A program made the position numbers and the translations under genes. Shown here one piece after another: positions 16,998 through 25,216 of a DNA stretch of 64,000 nucleotides. This DNA is from Shewanella sairae. GTDB taxonomy: Bacteria > Pseudomonadota > Gammaproteobacteria > Enterobacterales > Shewanellaceae. Where the stretch lies: positions 1 to 64,000 of the forward strand of contig NZ_JAKILT010000022.1 in the NCBI RefSeq assembly GCF_023283535.1, read 5' to 3'. The notes under the pieces are model-generated. The model was not told the origin of the DNA and ran no database searches. It saw only the letters and a list, made by a program, of their open reading frames with translations. Each line of letters opens with the position of its first letter. The stretch's first letter is position 1.

Positions 16998-18359
16998 ATG
17001 GCAGGTTTCTCAAACCAAGTTATAACAATCAAAAAGGGCTTAAATGTGCCCATAGCCGGCGCACCTAAACAAGTGATTAATGACACTAAGTCATCGACAC
17101 ATGTTGCCTTATTGGGTGAAGAATATATTGGCTTAAAGCCAACTATGCTGGTTGAAGAGGGTGACATTGTCCAAAAGGGCCAAGCGCTTTTTGAAGACAA
17201 GAAAACCCCCGGTGTCATTTATACCGCTCCCGCGAGTGGCAAGATCGTTGCTATTAACCGCGGCGAACGCAGACTATTCCAATCAATCGTTATTGAATGC
17301 AATGATGATGCGCCTAAAACCTTTGCACCTTGCAAAGCGTTTAACGAGTTAAGCCGAGAAGATGTTCAAGCCAAGTTAGTAGAAAGTGGCCTTTGGACAG
17401 CATTACGTACGCGTCCTTTCTCTAAAGTGCCTCAATTAAATACATCGCCTGCTGGCATCTTTGTAAGCGCAATGGATACCAATCCATTGGCGGCTGAGCC
17501 TAGATTGGTTATTGCTGAGCAAACTGAAGCATTTGCCGCTGGTTTACAAATTCTAAGCCTACTGACCGACGGTAAAGTACATTTATGTCAGGAGGCAGGT
17601 GAGTCTTTACCTGGCCACGATCTTGCCAAAGTGAGCAACCATTTCTTTGCGGGTGTGCATCCTGCGGGCATTGTGGGTACCCATATTCATTTCGTCTTAC
17701 CTGCAAGTCTAGAGCGCCCTGTGTGGCACCTTGGATATCAAGACGTTATTGCCTACGGCAAACTATTTTTAACTGGTGAGCTTTATACCGACCGTGTTGT
17801 GGCGTTAGCTGGTCCTGATGTGATTAATCCACGTCTTATCCGCGTTCAAGCGGGGGCAAAGCTATCAGAAGTGGTTGCTGGCGAGTTAAAAGAGGGCAAT
17901 TCACGTGTGGTGTCTGGTTCAGTATTATCGGGTCACACTGCAAAAGGGCCTCATGATTTCTTAGGTCGCTTTAATAACCAAATTAGTGTGTTGCAAGAAG
18001 ATGCTAAACATCAAGTGCTTCCTTGGGTACGTGGTGGTTCGCAAAAGTTCTCTATTACGCGTGCGGTAACGTCACGTTTAAAAGGCGCTAAGCAACTATT
18101 TGATTTTACCACTCACACAGGTGGTTCAGCTCGCGCCATGATGGCATTTGGTCAGCTTGATCGGGTGATGCCACTTGATATCTTACCGACCTTACTCGTT
18201 AGAGACTTAGTGGTTCGTGATACGGATGAGGCGCAGCAACTTGGTGCACTAGAGCTAGATGAAGAAGATTTAGCACTGTGTACGTTTGTTTGCCCTGGCA
18301 AGTACGACTTCGGTAAAGAGTTACGTGCTTGTTTAGAGATTATTGAGAGGGAAGGGTAA
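16998..18359 (+). CDS. nqrA: Na+-translocating NADH:quinone reductase subunit A
   Basis: Cytoplasmic subunit of the Na+-NQR complex. The core ITIKKGLNVPIAGAP, HVALLGEEYIGLKPTM, GLWTALRTRPFSKVP and AMDTNPLAAEP match Vibrio NqrA closely over the full length. Vibrio NqrA begins at the residue equivalent to VITIKKG, where this gene has GTT, not a start codon, so translation must start upstream; the ATG at 16998 (nine extra residues) is my choice, with GTG 16995 and TTG 16986 as alternatives. The stop overlaps nqrB (TAATG). First gene of nqrABCDEF. Confidence 0.95.
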   Translation: MAGFSNQVITIKKGLNVPIAGAPKQVINDTKSSTHVALLGEEYIGLKPTMLVEEGDIVQKGQALFEDKKTPGVIYTAPASGKIVAINRGERRLFQSIVIECNDDAPKTFAPCKAFNELSREDVQAKLVESGLWTALRTRPFSKVPQLNTSPAGIFVSAMDTNPLAAEPRLVIAEQTEAFAAGLQILSLLTDGKVHLCQEAGESLPGHDLAKVSNHFFAGVHPAGIVGTHIHFVLPASLERPVWHLGYQDVIAYGKLFLTGELYTDRVVALAGPDVINPRLIRVQAGAKLSEVVAGELKEGNSRVVSGSVLSGHTAKGPHDFLGRFNNQISVLQEDAKHQVLPWVRGGSQKFSITRAVTSRLKGAKQLFDFTTHTGGSARAMMAFGQLDRVMPLDILPTLLVRDLVVRDTDEAQQLGALELDEEDLALCTFVCPGKYDFGKELRACLEIIEREG

Positions 18360-19573
18360 TGAGTCAGCAAGATAAAAAGCCTGATATCCAAGAAGATTAT
18401 TATGCGCCGGGCAGTTCAGTTAAGGGCTATTTAAGTTCATTACTGATTGCTCGTGGCCGCAGCACTCAAGGCAAAGTCCATATTCGTGACGCCATTGATG
18501 TTAAACGTACCATGACTATTGTCGGCTTATGTTTATTGCCAGCCATTTTGTTTGGTATGTACAACATCGGCCTGCAAGCACAAATTGCCGTGGCTTCAGG
18601 TTTAGCTACCGCTGATGTTTGGCAGCTAGCGATTTTTAACTTTGTCTTTGGTGGCTTGAGTGAACAAACCGGTATTGTGGGTTTATTTGCTTATGGTCTG
18701 AGCTTTTATGCACCTATCTACCTAACTGCGTTGGCGGTTAGCCTGTTTTGGGAAATGGTATTTGCCAAGGTGCGTGGCCAAGAGTTGCATGAAGGTTTCT
18801 TTGTTACCGCATTATTGTTCACCCTGATTTTACCTGTATCAACGCCGCTGTGGCTGGTGGCTATGGGTATAACCTTTGGCGTGATCATGGCAAAAGAAGT
18901 ATTTGGTGGCATGGGCTACAACTTCTTAAACCCTGCGTTAGCCGGTTTAGCCTTTATCTACTTTGCTTACCCGTCACAGGTGACAGCGGTAAGTCAGTTA
19001 GTTGCGGTTGATGGATTTTCTGGCGCAACCACCTTAATGCAAACGGCGGCAGGCAAGGTCAGCTTTGCTGATTACGCTTGGTTTAATGCCTTTAGTGACC
19101 CTAACTGGTGGAATGCGTTCTTTGGTTTTACCGTGGGTGCGATTGGTGAAACCAGTACGCTGGCATTATTGATTGGTGGTGGCTTGCTTATTCTTACCCG
19201 TTTAGCTGACTGGCGCATTGTTGCTGGCGTGCTGTTTGGCATGATCTTAACCGCCACAATGTTCAATGTGATTGGTTCAAGCAAAAACGATATGTTCGCA
19301 ATGCCTTGGACATGGCACTTGGTCACCGGTGGTTTTGCTCTGGGTATGATGTTTATGGCAACCGATCCGGTAACCACTTCATACACTCGCAAAGGCAAAG
19401 TGGCTTACGGTTTGCTGATTGGTTTTATGACAGTGCTTATTCGTGTGGTTAACCCGAAAATGCCAGAAGGCATTATGCTGGCGATTTTATTTGCCAACCT
19501 ATGGGCACCAATTTTCGATTACCTGGTGGCGAAAGCAAACATCAAGCGGAGACTAAAACGCCATGGCAATTAA
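18359..19573 (+). CDS. nqrB: Na+-NQR subunit B
   Basis: 404-residue integral membrane subunit, about ten TM helices. It carries the covalent FMN site: the flavinylation motif SGAT at 221-224 within VDGFSGATTL, with T224 as acceptor (T236 in V. cholerae). It also binds riboflavin and forms much of the Na+ channel with NqrD/E. An N-terminal polar tail precedes the first helix. It overlaps nqrA by one base at the ATG and overlaps nqrC by 11 bp, indicating coupled translation. Confidence 0.97.
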   Translation: MSQQDKKPDIQEDYYAPGSSVKGYLSSLLIARGRSTQGKVHIRDAIDVKRTMTIVGLCLLPAILFGMYNIGLQAQIAVASGLATADVWQLAIFNFVFGGLSEQTGIVGLFAYGLSFYAPIYLTALAVSLFWEMVFAKVRGQELHEGFFVTALLFTLILPVSTPLWLVAMGITFGVIMAKEVFGGMGYNFLNPALAGLAFIYFAYPSQVTAVSQLVAVDGFSGATTLMQTAAGKVSFADYAWFNAFSDPNWWNAFFGFTVGAIGETSTLALLIGGGLLILTRLADWRIVAGVLFGMILTATMFNVIGSSKNDMFAMPWTWHLVTGGFALGMMFMATDPVTTSYTRKGKVAYGLLIGFMTVLIRVVNPKMPEGIMLAILFANLWAPIFDYLVAKANIKRRLKRHGN

Positions 19574-20336
19574 GAAAGATTCTTTTGTGGGCACCATGAT
19601 TTTCACGGTGACCTTATGTCTATTGTGCTCATTTATGATCACAGGTACTGCCGAAGTATTGAAAGAGCGCAAGTTAGTTAAGAAGCGTGATGAGTTGATG
19701 CGTAACGTGCTGATTGCTGCTGATGTTGATCTAAGCGGTCAAGACTTTAGAGCTTTGTTCAAAAAAGACGTTAAGCCGCTTTTAGTTTCAATCGACACGG
19801 GTGAAGCCGTTAGTGATGCGACTGTGATGGATTTTGACCCGCGCATGGCGTCAATTAACCCTGAAACATCAATCAAGCTTGAGAAAAAGCAAGATAAAGC
19901 CAAAATCAAAACCCGTGCTAATCAAGTGCGTGTGTTTAAAGTTTTTGACGATAGCGGCAAGTTAACCAGCGTAGTGTTACCGATTTACGGTAAAGGCTTA
20001 TGGTCGATGGTTTACGGCTATGTTGCGCTTAAACCTGATTTGAACACCATCGAAAACGTTGTGTTTTATGAGCACGGTGAGACCCCTGGTATTGGTGATT
20101 TCCTTAACGATACTGAGTGGACCAACCAATGGCATAACAAGCAGATCTTTGACGACAAAGGCAAAGTTGCTTTTAAAGTGGTTAAAGGTGGAGCTAAAGA
20201 AGACGATATTCACGGTATTGACGCTGTGAGCGGCGCAACCATGACTGGACGCGGCGTACAACGTTCGATTCAGTTCTGGTTTGGCAGTGAAGGTTTCGAA
20301 GCTTTCTTCAAAAAATTAAAAGCGTCGGAGGTATAA
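19563..20336 (+). CDS. nqrC: Na+-NQR subunit C
   Basis: 257 residues: one N-terminal TM helix (about 10-28) and a periplasmic FMN-binding domain. The second covalent FMN attaches to T226 of the SGAT motif in DAVSGATMTGRGVQ (T225 in V. cholerae). ApbE performs the flavin transfer; no apbE lies in this window. Other conserved pieces are PIYGKGLWSMVYGYVAL and HGETPGIGD. nqrD follows 3 bp after the stop. Confidence 0.97.
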   Translation: MAIKKDSFVGTMIFTVTLCLLCSFMITGTAEVLKERKLVKKRDELMRNVLIAADVDLSGQDFRALFKKDVKPLLVSIDTGEAVSDATVMDFDPRMASINPETSIKLEKKQDKAKIKTRANQVRVFKVFDDSGKLTSVVLPIYGKGLWSMVYGYVALKPDLNTIENVVFYEHGETPGIGDFLNDTEWTNQWHNKQIFDDKGKVAFKVVKGGAKEDDIHGIDAVSGATMTGRGVQRSIQFWFGSEGFEAFFKKLKASEV

Positions 20337-20339
20337 CGG

Positions 20340-20963
20340 ATGAGTACTCAATCTATTTCGACTCGTGAAATGCTAACAGGGCCAATTTTTGCTAATAACC
20401 CAGTAGCAATGCAGGTGTTGGGTGTTTGTTCGGCGTTGGCGGTAAGTAACTCAATGCAAACCGCATTGGTGATGACCCTAGCGGTGACCTTTGTACTGGT
20501 GTTCTCAAACTTGATTATTTCAAGCATACGTTCACTTATCCCAAATAGCGTGCGTATTATCGCGCAAATGACGGTGATTGCATCACTGGTGATTGTGGTT
20601 GATATGGTGCTACAAGACGTAGCCTATGAACTATCACGTCAGTTATCGGTATTCGTTGGTTTGATTATTACCAACTGTATCATCATGGGCCGTGCAGAAG
20701 CATTTGCCATGAAAAATCCGCCGCATTTAGCCGTGGTAGATGCCGTCGGTAACGCGTTAGGTTATGGCGTAATTTTATTAGGTGTGGCGTTTGTTCGTGA
20801 ATTACTGGGCAGTGGCACACTATTTGGTCATGAAATCCTAAAGACGGTTGAGAATGGCGGTTGGTACCTTGCGAACGAAATGTTCAAACTACCTCCAAGT
20901 GCCTTCTTCTTAATTGGCTTAATGATTTGGTCAATTAACGTCATTCAACGTAAGCGAGGCTAA
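20340..20963 (+). CDS. nqrD: Na+-NQR subunit D
   Basis: 207 residues with six predicted TM helices. NqrD and NqrE are inverted homologues that bind an Fe centre between them and form part of the Na+ pathway. The conserved [18 protein letters not shown] near the N-terminus contains the cysteine expected for the iron ligand set, and [14 protein letters not shown] supplies the second. The ATG lies 3 bp after nqrC, with GGAGG just before. Confidence 0.96.
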   Translation: MSTQSISTREMLTGPIFANNPVAMQVLGVCSALAVSNSMQTALVMTLAVTFVLVFSNLIISSIRSLIPNSVRIIAQMTVIASLVIVVDMVLQDVAYELSRQLSVFVGLIITNCIIMGRAEAFAMKNPPHLAVVDAVGNALGYGVILLGVAFVRELLGSGTLFGHEILKTVENGGWYLANEMFKLPPSAFFLIGLMIWSINVIQRKRG

Positions 20964-20971
20964 GGGCTGAT

Positions 20972-21580
20972 ATGGAACATTATATTAATCTGTTTGTACA
21001 AGCCGCGTTTATCGACAACATGGCGCTGTCGTTCTTTATGGGCATGTGTACCTTCTTAGCGGTATCAAAAAAGGTATCAACCTCTTTTGGTCTGGGTATC
21101 GCCGTTATTGTGGTGATGACCTTAGCTGTACCACTTAACCAATTGATTTACGCCAATATCCTGGCGCCAGGAGCACTCGCTTGGGCGGGTTACCCTGCAT
21201 TGGATTTAAGCTACCTGCAGCTCATTACCTTTATTGGTGTGATCGCAGCCTTAGTGCAGATCTTGGAAATGTTTTTAGATAAATACATTCCTGCACTGTA
21301 TGACTCGTTAGGTATTTTCTTACCTTTGCTAACCGTTAACTGCGCGATTTTCGCGGGCGTTATCTTTATGGCAAACCGCGACTATAACCTTGCTGAGTCA
21401 ACGGTATTTGCAATGGGTTCAGGCTTTGGTTGGGCGATGGCGATTGTGATGCTAGCGGGTCTACGTGAGCGCATGAAGTTCCATGCTATTCCTGAAGGCT
21501 TACAAGGCATTGGTATTGTGTTTATTACCACGGGCTTGATGGCGTTAGGCTTTATGGCTTTCTCCGGTATTTCTATTTAA
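20972..21580 (+). CDS. nqrE: Na+-NQR subunit E
   Basis: 202 residues, six TM helices, paralogue of NqrD in opposite membrane topology. The N-terminal [28 protein letters not shown] and central [15 protein letters not shown] carry the conserved cysteines thought to ligand the intramembrane iron. It lies 8 bp after nqrD; the gap to nqrF is 55 bp, the longest in the operon. Confidence 0.96.
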   Translation: MEHYINLFVQAAFIDNMALSFFMGMCTFLAVSKKVSTSFGLGIAVIVVMTLAVPLNQLIYANILAPGALAWAGYPALDLSYLQLITFIGVIAALVQILEMFLDKYIPALYDSLGIFLPLLTVNCAIFAGVIFMANRDYNLAESTVFAMGSGFGWAMAIVMLAGLRERMKFHAIPEGLQGIGIVFITTGLMALGFMAFSGISI

Positions 21581-21635
21581 GGCTGTTTGAGTTTTTAAAC
21601 CTTAATGAAAACGAATTAAACAAAAGGTAGATTCG

Positions 21636-22853
21636 ATGGAAATGGCAATTGGTATCGGTATGTTCACGTTTGTGGTGAGTATATTGGTAATGGTGATTTT
21701 ATTCGCCAAGAGCAAACTGGTGTCTACGGGTGATGTGAATATCCGTATTAACGACGACCCTGAAAAAAGTATTTCAACCCAAGCGGGTGACAAGCTTTTA
21801 GGCGCGTTAGCAGGTAAAAATATCTTTATTCCATCAGCCTGTGGTGGCGGTGGTACATGTGGTCAATGTCGCGTTAAGGTCAAATCTGGCGGCGGTGAGA
21901 TCTTAGCCACAGAGCGTGACCATATTAATAAGAAAGAAGCTAAAGAAGGTTGTCGCTTAGCGTGTCAGGTATCGGTAAAAACCGATATGGAACTTGAAGT
22001 TGAAGAAGAGATCTTCGGCGTTAAGAAGTGGCAATGTGAAGTTATTTCTAACAATAACCAAGCGACCTTTATTAAAGAGTTATTGCTTAAATTACCTGAA
22101 GGCGAAGACGTACTGTTTAAAGCTGGTGGTTATATTCAGATTGAAGCGCCTGCTCATGAAGTCAAATATGCAGATTTTGATATTCCTGCTGAGTACCGTG
22201 ACGATTGGGAAAAGTACGACCTATTCAAGTTAGTGTCAAAAGTTGACGAAGATGTATTGCGTGCATACTCAATGGCGAACTATCCAGACGAGAAAGGCCG
22301 TATCATGCTGAACGTGCGTATTGCTACGCCGCCAAGCGACAATATTGCCCCAGGTAAGATGTCATCGTACATCTTCAACCTAAAAGCGGGTGATAAAGTC
22401 ACTATCTCTGGTCCATTTGGTGAGTTCTTTGTTAAAGAAACGGACGCTGAAATGGTGTTTATTGGTGGCGGTGCCGGTATGGCACCAATGCGTTCACACA
22501 TCTTTAATCAGCTTAAAGGTGTTAACACCAAACGTAAGATGAGCTTCTGGTACGGCGCGCGTTCAACTCGCGAAGTATTTTATCAAGAAGACTTTGATAC
22601 GTTAGCGGCAGAAAACGATAACTTTGTTTGGCATGTGGCATTGTCTGATCCATTACCAGAAGATAACTGGGATGGTTACACAGGCTTTATTCATAATGTA
22701 CTTTATGAGAATTATCTTAAAAATCATAAAGCGCCAGAAGATTGTGAGTTCTATATGTGTGGACCTCCTATTATGAATTCATCAGTCATCGCCATGCTTG
22801 AAAGCTTAGGTGTTGAGCCAGAGAATATTCTGTTAGATGACTTTGGTGACTAA
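21636..22853 (+). CDS. nqrF: Na+-NQR subunit F (NADH dehydrogenase subunit)
   Basis: 405 residues: N-terminal TM anchor (about 5-24), plant-type [2Fe-2S] domain with C69, C75, C78 and C110, then a ferredoxin reductase-like module with the FAD motif RAYSMANYP and the NADH-binding [12 protein letters not shown]. It takes electrons from NADH into the complex. An RBS (AGGTAG) precedes the ATG. The gene is complete and ends LLDDFGD-TAA. Its last 99 bp (22755-22853) are the template for the repeat array immediately downstream. Shewanella often carry two nqr operons (known from S. oneidensis), relevant to where the copies came from. Confidence 0.97.
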   Translation: MEMAIGIGMFTFVVSILVMVILFAKSKLVSTGDVNIRINDDPEKSISTQAGDKLLGALAGKNIFIPSACGGGGTCGQCRVKVKSGGGEILATERDHINKKEAKEGCRLACQVSVKTDMELEVEEEIFGVKKWQCEVISNNNQATFIKELLLKLPEGEDVLFKAGGYIQIEAPAHEVKYADFDIPAEYRDDWEKYDLFKLVSKVDEDVLRAYSMANYPDEKGRIMLNVRIATPPSDNIAPGKMSSYIFNLKAGDKVTISGPFGEFFVKETDAEMVFIGGGAGMAPMRSHIFNQLKGVNTKRKMSFWYGARSTREVFYQEDFDTLAAENDNFVWHVALSDPLPEDNWDGYTGFIHNVLYENYLKNHKAPEDCEFYMCGPPIMNSSVIAMLESLGVEPENILLDDFGD

Positions 22854-22880
22854 CACCTATCACCCGTGAGTGGGCTAAAC

Positions 22881-23260
22881 TAGGGTCAAAGTTATGTGTG
22901 GCCCTACACCCACGAGCATGAACTCATCAGTCATCGCGATGCTAGAAAGCCTTGGTGTTGAGCCAGAGAATATTCTGTTAGATGACTTTGGTGACTAGCG
23001 CTTATTAGATGGTTTTCAATCTAGAATGAACTAGAGTAGGGTCAAAGTAATCTGTGGCCCTACACCCACAAGCATGAACTCATCAGCTATTGTGATGCTA
23101 GAAAGCTTAGGTGTTGAGCCTGAAAATATTCTGTTAGATGACTTTGGTGACTAGCGCTTAATAGATAGTTTTCAATCTAGAATGAACTAGAGTAGGGTCA
23201 AAGTAATCTGTGACCCTACACCCACAAGCATGAATTCATCTGTTATTGCGATGCTAGATC
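22881..23260 (+). repeat. 156-bp tandem array of nqrF 3'-end copies
   Basis: Two full units (22881-23036, 23037-23192) and a partial third (23193 to about 23260) at an exact 156-bp period. Each contains a copy of the last 32 codons of nqrF with a two-residue insertion ([11 protein letters not shown] instead of CGP-PI-MNSS) plus about 50 bp of spacer. Copies 1 and 2 each end in a TAG where nqrF has TAA. Copy 3 departs from homology inside the AML codons. Differences between copies and nqrF are mainly synonymous. Each unit also has a hairpin with arms GTAGGGTCA / TGRCCCTAC around a 10-base loop. Confidence 0.9.
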
Positions 23261-23290
23261 TACTTATTGAACCGAGACTCTGAGACAATT

Positions 23291-23315
23291 ACGCAGCTTA
23301 ATCGCTGCGTTTTTT
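23291..23315 (+). terminator. terminator of the nqr operon
   Basis: ACGCAGC-TTAATC-GCTGCGT followed by T residues, about 440 bp after nqrF. The repeat array therefore lies inside the probable nqr transcript 3' end. Confidence 0.85.
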
Positions 23316-23543
23316 ATATTCGAATATATTTAATATTTAGGCTTTTTGCTATTACTTGATAATAATAAACGAGTTGTTACGGACATGATCTTAAAATGTA
23401 TCGATAGCGTAAAAATCTGTACTTGTGTGATTTTTTTGGTGTTTTAGTGTTTCATTTTGTAATTATTTGGATTATTGTTTGCGGCGCTAGGAGAGCAGCA
23501 GTGTTTAAGGTTATTAAATACTGAGTAATATCAAGGACGCATA

Positions 23544-23594
23544 ATGACAACTTATGCCTATCATATATTTTATCTGCACATCTTCTTCTCTTAG
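23544..23594 (+). CDS. possible 16-residue upstream ORF
   Basis: ATG with AAGGA 7 bases upstream, encoding an aromatic/His-rich 16-mer (MTTYAYHIFYLHIFFS) ending in TAG, 30 bp before the porin-like gene. It may be a leader or chance. No hairpin links it to the next gene. Confidence 0.2.
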   Translation: MTTYAYHIFYLHIFFS

Positions 23595-23624
23595 CATTAA
23601 ACAACAATATAAGGGAATAAATTG

Positions 23625-24380
23625 ATGAGAAAATCAACAACTGCTTTAGCTATTCTATTAGGTCTTTCAAGTGCAAGTGCTGTTGCAGTTCAAGATAACA
23701 ACTATCAACATGAAGCAGGTCTGAGTTATACAACTAACTCAGAAGAAGTTGGTGATGGTCTGTGGAACGCGAACTATCGTTACTACTTCAAAAGTGTTGA
23801 GCAAGGTAAAACACCTTATGCGTTGAACGGATTCTTAGCTCAAGAATCAAATGTCGGTGCAAACTATCAAAACTTCGATCCTACTGATACTGATAGTTAT
23901 GGTGTTGATGGTACATTGGTTTTTGATTCTAATTGGTTCGTTGGTGCTAATTATCAAAAGTTTGATGTAGCAAACTATGACTTCAATACTTATGGAGCTG
24001 AAGTGGGTTATTACTTCAACGATAGCTCTGCAGTATCAGCATTTTATCAAGATGGTGATGATAACTTTACAGAAAACTATGGCTTAAAAGTACGTAGTTA
24101 TTATGCTTTACAATCTACAGCTGGTATCGATTTCAATGCAAGTTGGACGCACAACGAGTTTGATGATGTGCTAAATGTTGGTGCAGACTGGTATATCAAT
24201 AACGCTTGGTCTGTAGGGGCTGGTTATACAAATAGCGATTTTGATGATGGTTTCGACATTCGTACTGCTTATTGGCTGCGTATTTCGGACAATTTGTCGG
24301 CAAACTTCCACGTTGCGAAAATGCTTGATTCTGATTACGACGGTGTTGGTTTAGGTTTAGGTTTGACTGGTCGATTCTAA
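23625..24380 (+). CDS. outer-membrane beta-barrel protein, putative porin / YfaZ-like
   Basis: 251 residues after choosing the ATG at 23625, which has AAGGG 10 bases upstream; a TTG one codon earlier is less likely. A signal peptide (about 1-22, cleavage near AVA) is followed by alternating aromatic/polar strands rich in Y, N, D and G (for example ANYRYYF, VGANYQKF, SVGAGYTN). The terminal residue is F (LTGRF), the classic outer-membrane insertion signal. I infer a barrel of roughly 10-12 strands. Family placement (YfaZ or short putative porin) is tentative. It has its own terminator. Confidence 0.75.
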   Translation: MRKSTTALAILLGLSSASAVAVQDNNYQHEAGLSYTTNSEEVGDGLWNANYRYYFKSVEQGKTPYALNGFLAQESNVGANYQNFDPTDTDSYGVDGTLVFDSNWFVGANYQKFDVANYDFNTYGAEVGYYFNDSSAVSAFYQDGDDNFTENYGLKVRSYYALQSTAGIDFNASWTHNEFDDVLNVGADWYINNAWSVGAGYTNSDFDDGFDIRTAYWLRISDNLSANFHVAKMLDSDYDGVGLGLGLTGRF

Positions 24381-24409
24381 GTCCTTATCTACTGATTCAA
24401 TATGATGAG

Positions 24410-24433
24410 CGCAGCCTAATGGCTGCGTTTTTT
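24410..24433 (+). terminator. terminator after the beta-barrel gene
   Basis: CGCAGCC-TAAT-GGCTGCG followed by TTTTTT. Confidence 0.9.
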
Positions 24434-24550
24434 TATGCTTTATTATCATTGTCTTTATTCAACTTGCTTATTTATGTTTAAATTGCGCAGGATTAAATAA
24501 ATTGCTTGTTCTATCTAAAATCGATGTGAGCCAGCTGGAGATAGAAAAAT

Positions 24551-24865
24551 ATGGGGATGGCTGAGTTGTTAATCATCGTTTTAGTCGGTGGGGCATTAGC
24601 ATTGGGTTATTTGTCGATTTACCCTAAAGTTGCTGCGGGTAATTTTAATAAGTTGTCAGTGTGTGATCTCGTATGTTCAGTATTTGTATTTACGCTAGTG
24701 GGGACTCAATACTGGGGCTCTGACTATGAATTCAGTTTGCTGCTGTTTAGTACGAACTGGTTTTGGTTTACTTTGGTTATCTATGCGCTAATTGAAATCC
24801 CGTTAGCGATTTGGTACTTCAAAAAGTATGGCGTTGCGGTTAACGACAACGGAAAAGATAAATAA
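24551..24865 (+). CDS. small integral membrane protein of unknown function
   Basis: 104 residues with three hydrophobic segments (about 4-24, 40-54, 66-90), then a positively charged YFKKYG and a polar tail. GGAG lies about 11 bases before the ATG; a second ATG two codons later is equally possible. Aromatic-rich SLLLFSTNWFWFTLVIYA resembles no family I can name. It stands alone between the beta-barrel and assT genes. Confidence 0.6.
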   Translation: MGMAELLIIVLVGGALALGYLSIYPKVAAGNFNKLSVCDLVCSVFVFTLVGTQYWGSDYEFSLLLFSTNWFWFTLVIYALIEIPLAIWYFKKYGVAVNDNGKDK

Positions 24866-25216
24866 TAACCGAGCCGTTACATTTAATGTTATTGAAGTTG
24901 AGTTATTTTCTCCTTGTTTGCGACCTGCAGGCTTTGAATTCTCAACTCTATCTGTTTACTCACGATGAGACTTTTATGGTTTGCTGCTTATCATTGCAGC
25001 GTCACAAGATAAAAAAGGTAGACTTGCAGCTAAAGCAGCGCCGTTAAAGACCATCAGTTACTGTAAAAGTTGCAGCCAGTGCAAACAAAAGCGTTAAACC
25101 GTGATCGGCTAATCAAACTCAAAATATAGTCACTATAGTGTTAATTCTCTGACAGTTTTTTTTGTATTAGCTGATTATAATCCGCCTCAGTTTCCGTACT
25201 GTTGAGTTAATTTTCA
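24866..25216. other. intergenic region before assT
   Basis: 351 bp with no supported gene. One frame on the plus strand ending near 25098 reads KTISYCKSCSQCKQKR and has paired cysteines, but it lacks a convincing start. The last 100 bp are AT-rich and could hold the assT promoter; no clear -35/-10 pair was assigned. Confidence 0.4.

Noticed and set aside
22894..22998. Independent 34-residue peptide encoded by nqrF-tail copy 1
   Set aside because: It has an ATG but no ribosome-binding site; copies 2 and 3 lack the ATG, so a conserved peptide is unlikely.
22881..23260. CRISPR-like array
   Set aside because: Units are 156 bp with coding homology to nqrF and no unique spacers between short repeats; no cas genes nearby.
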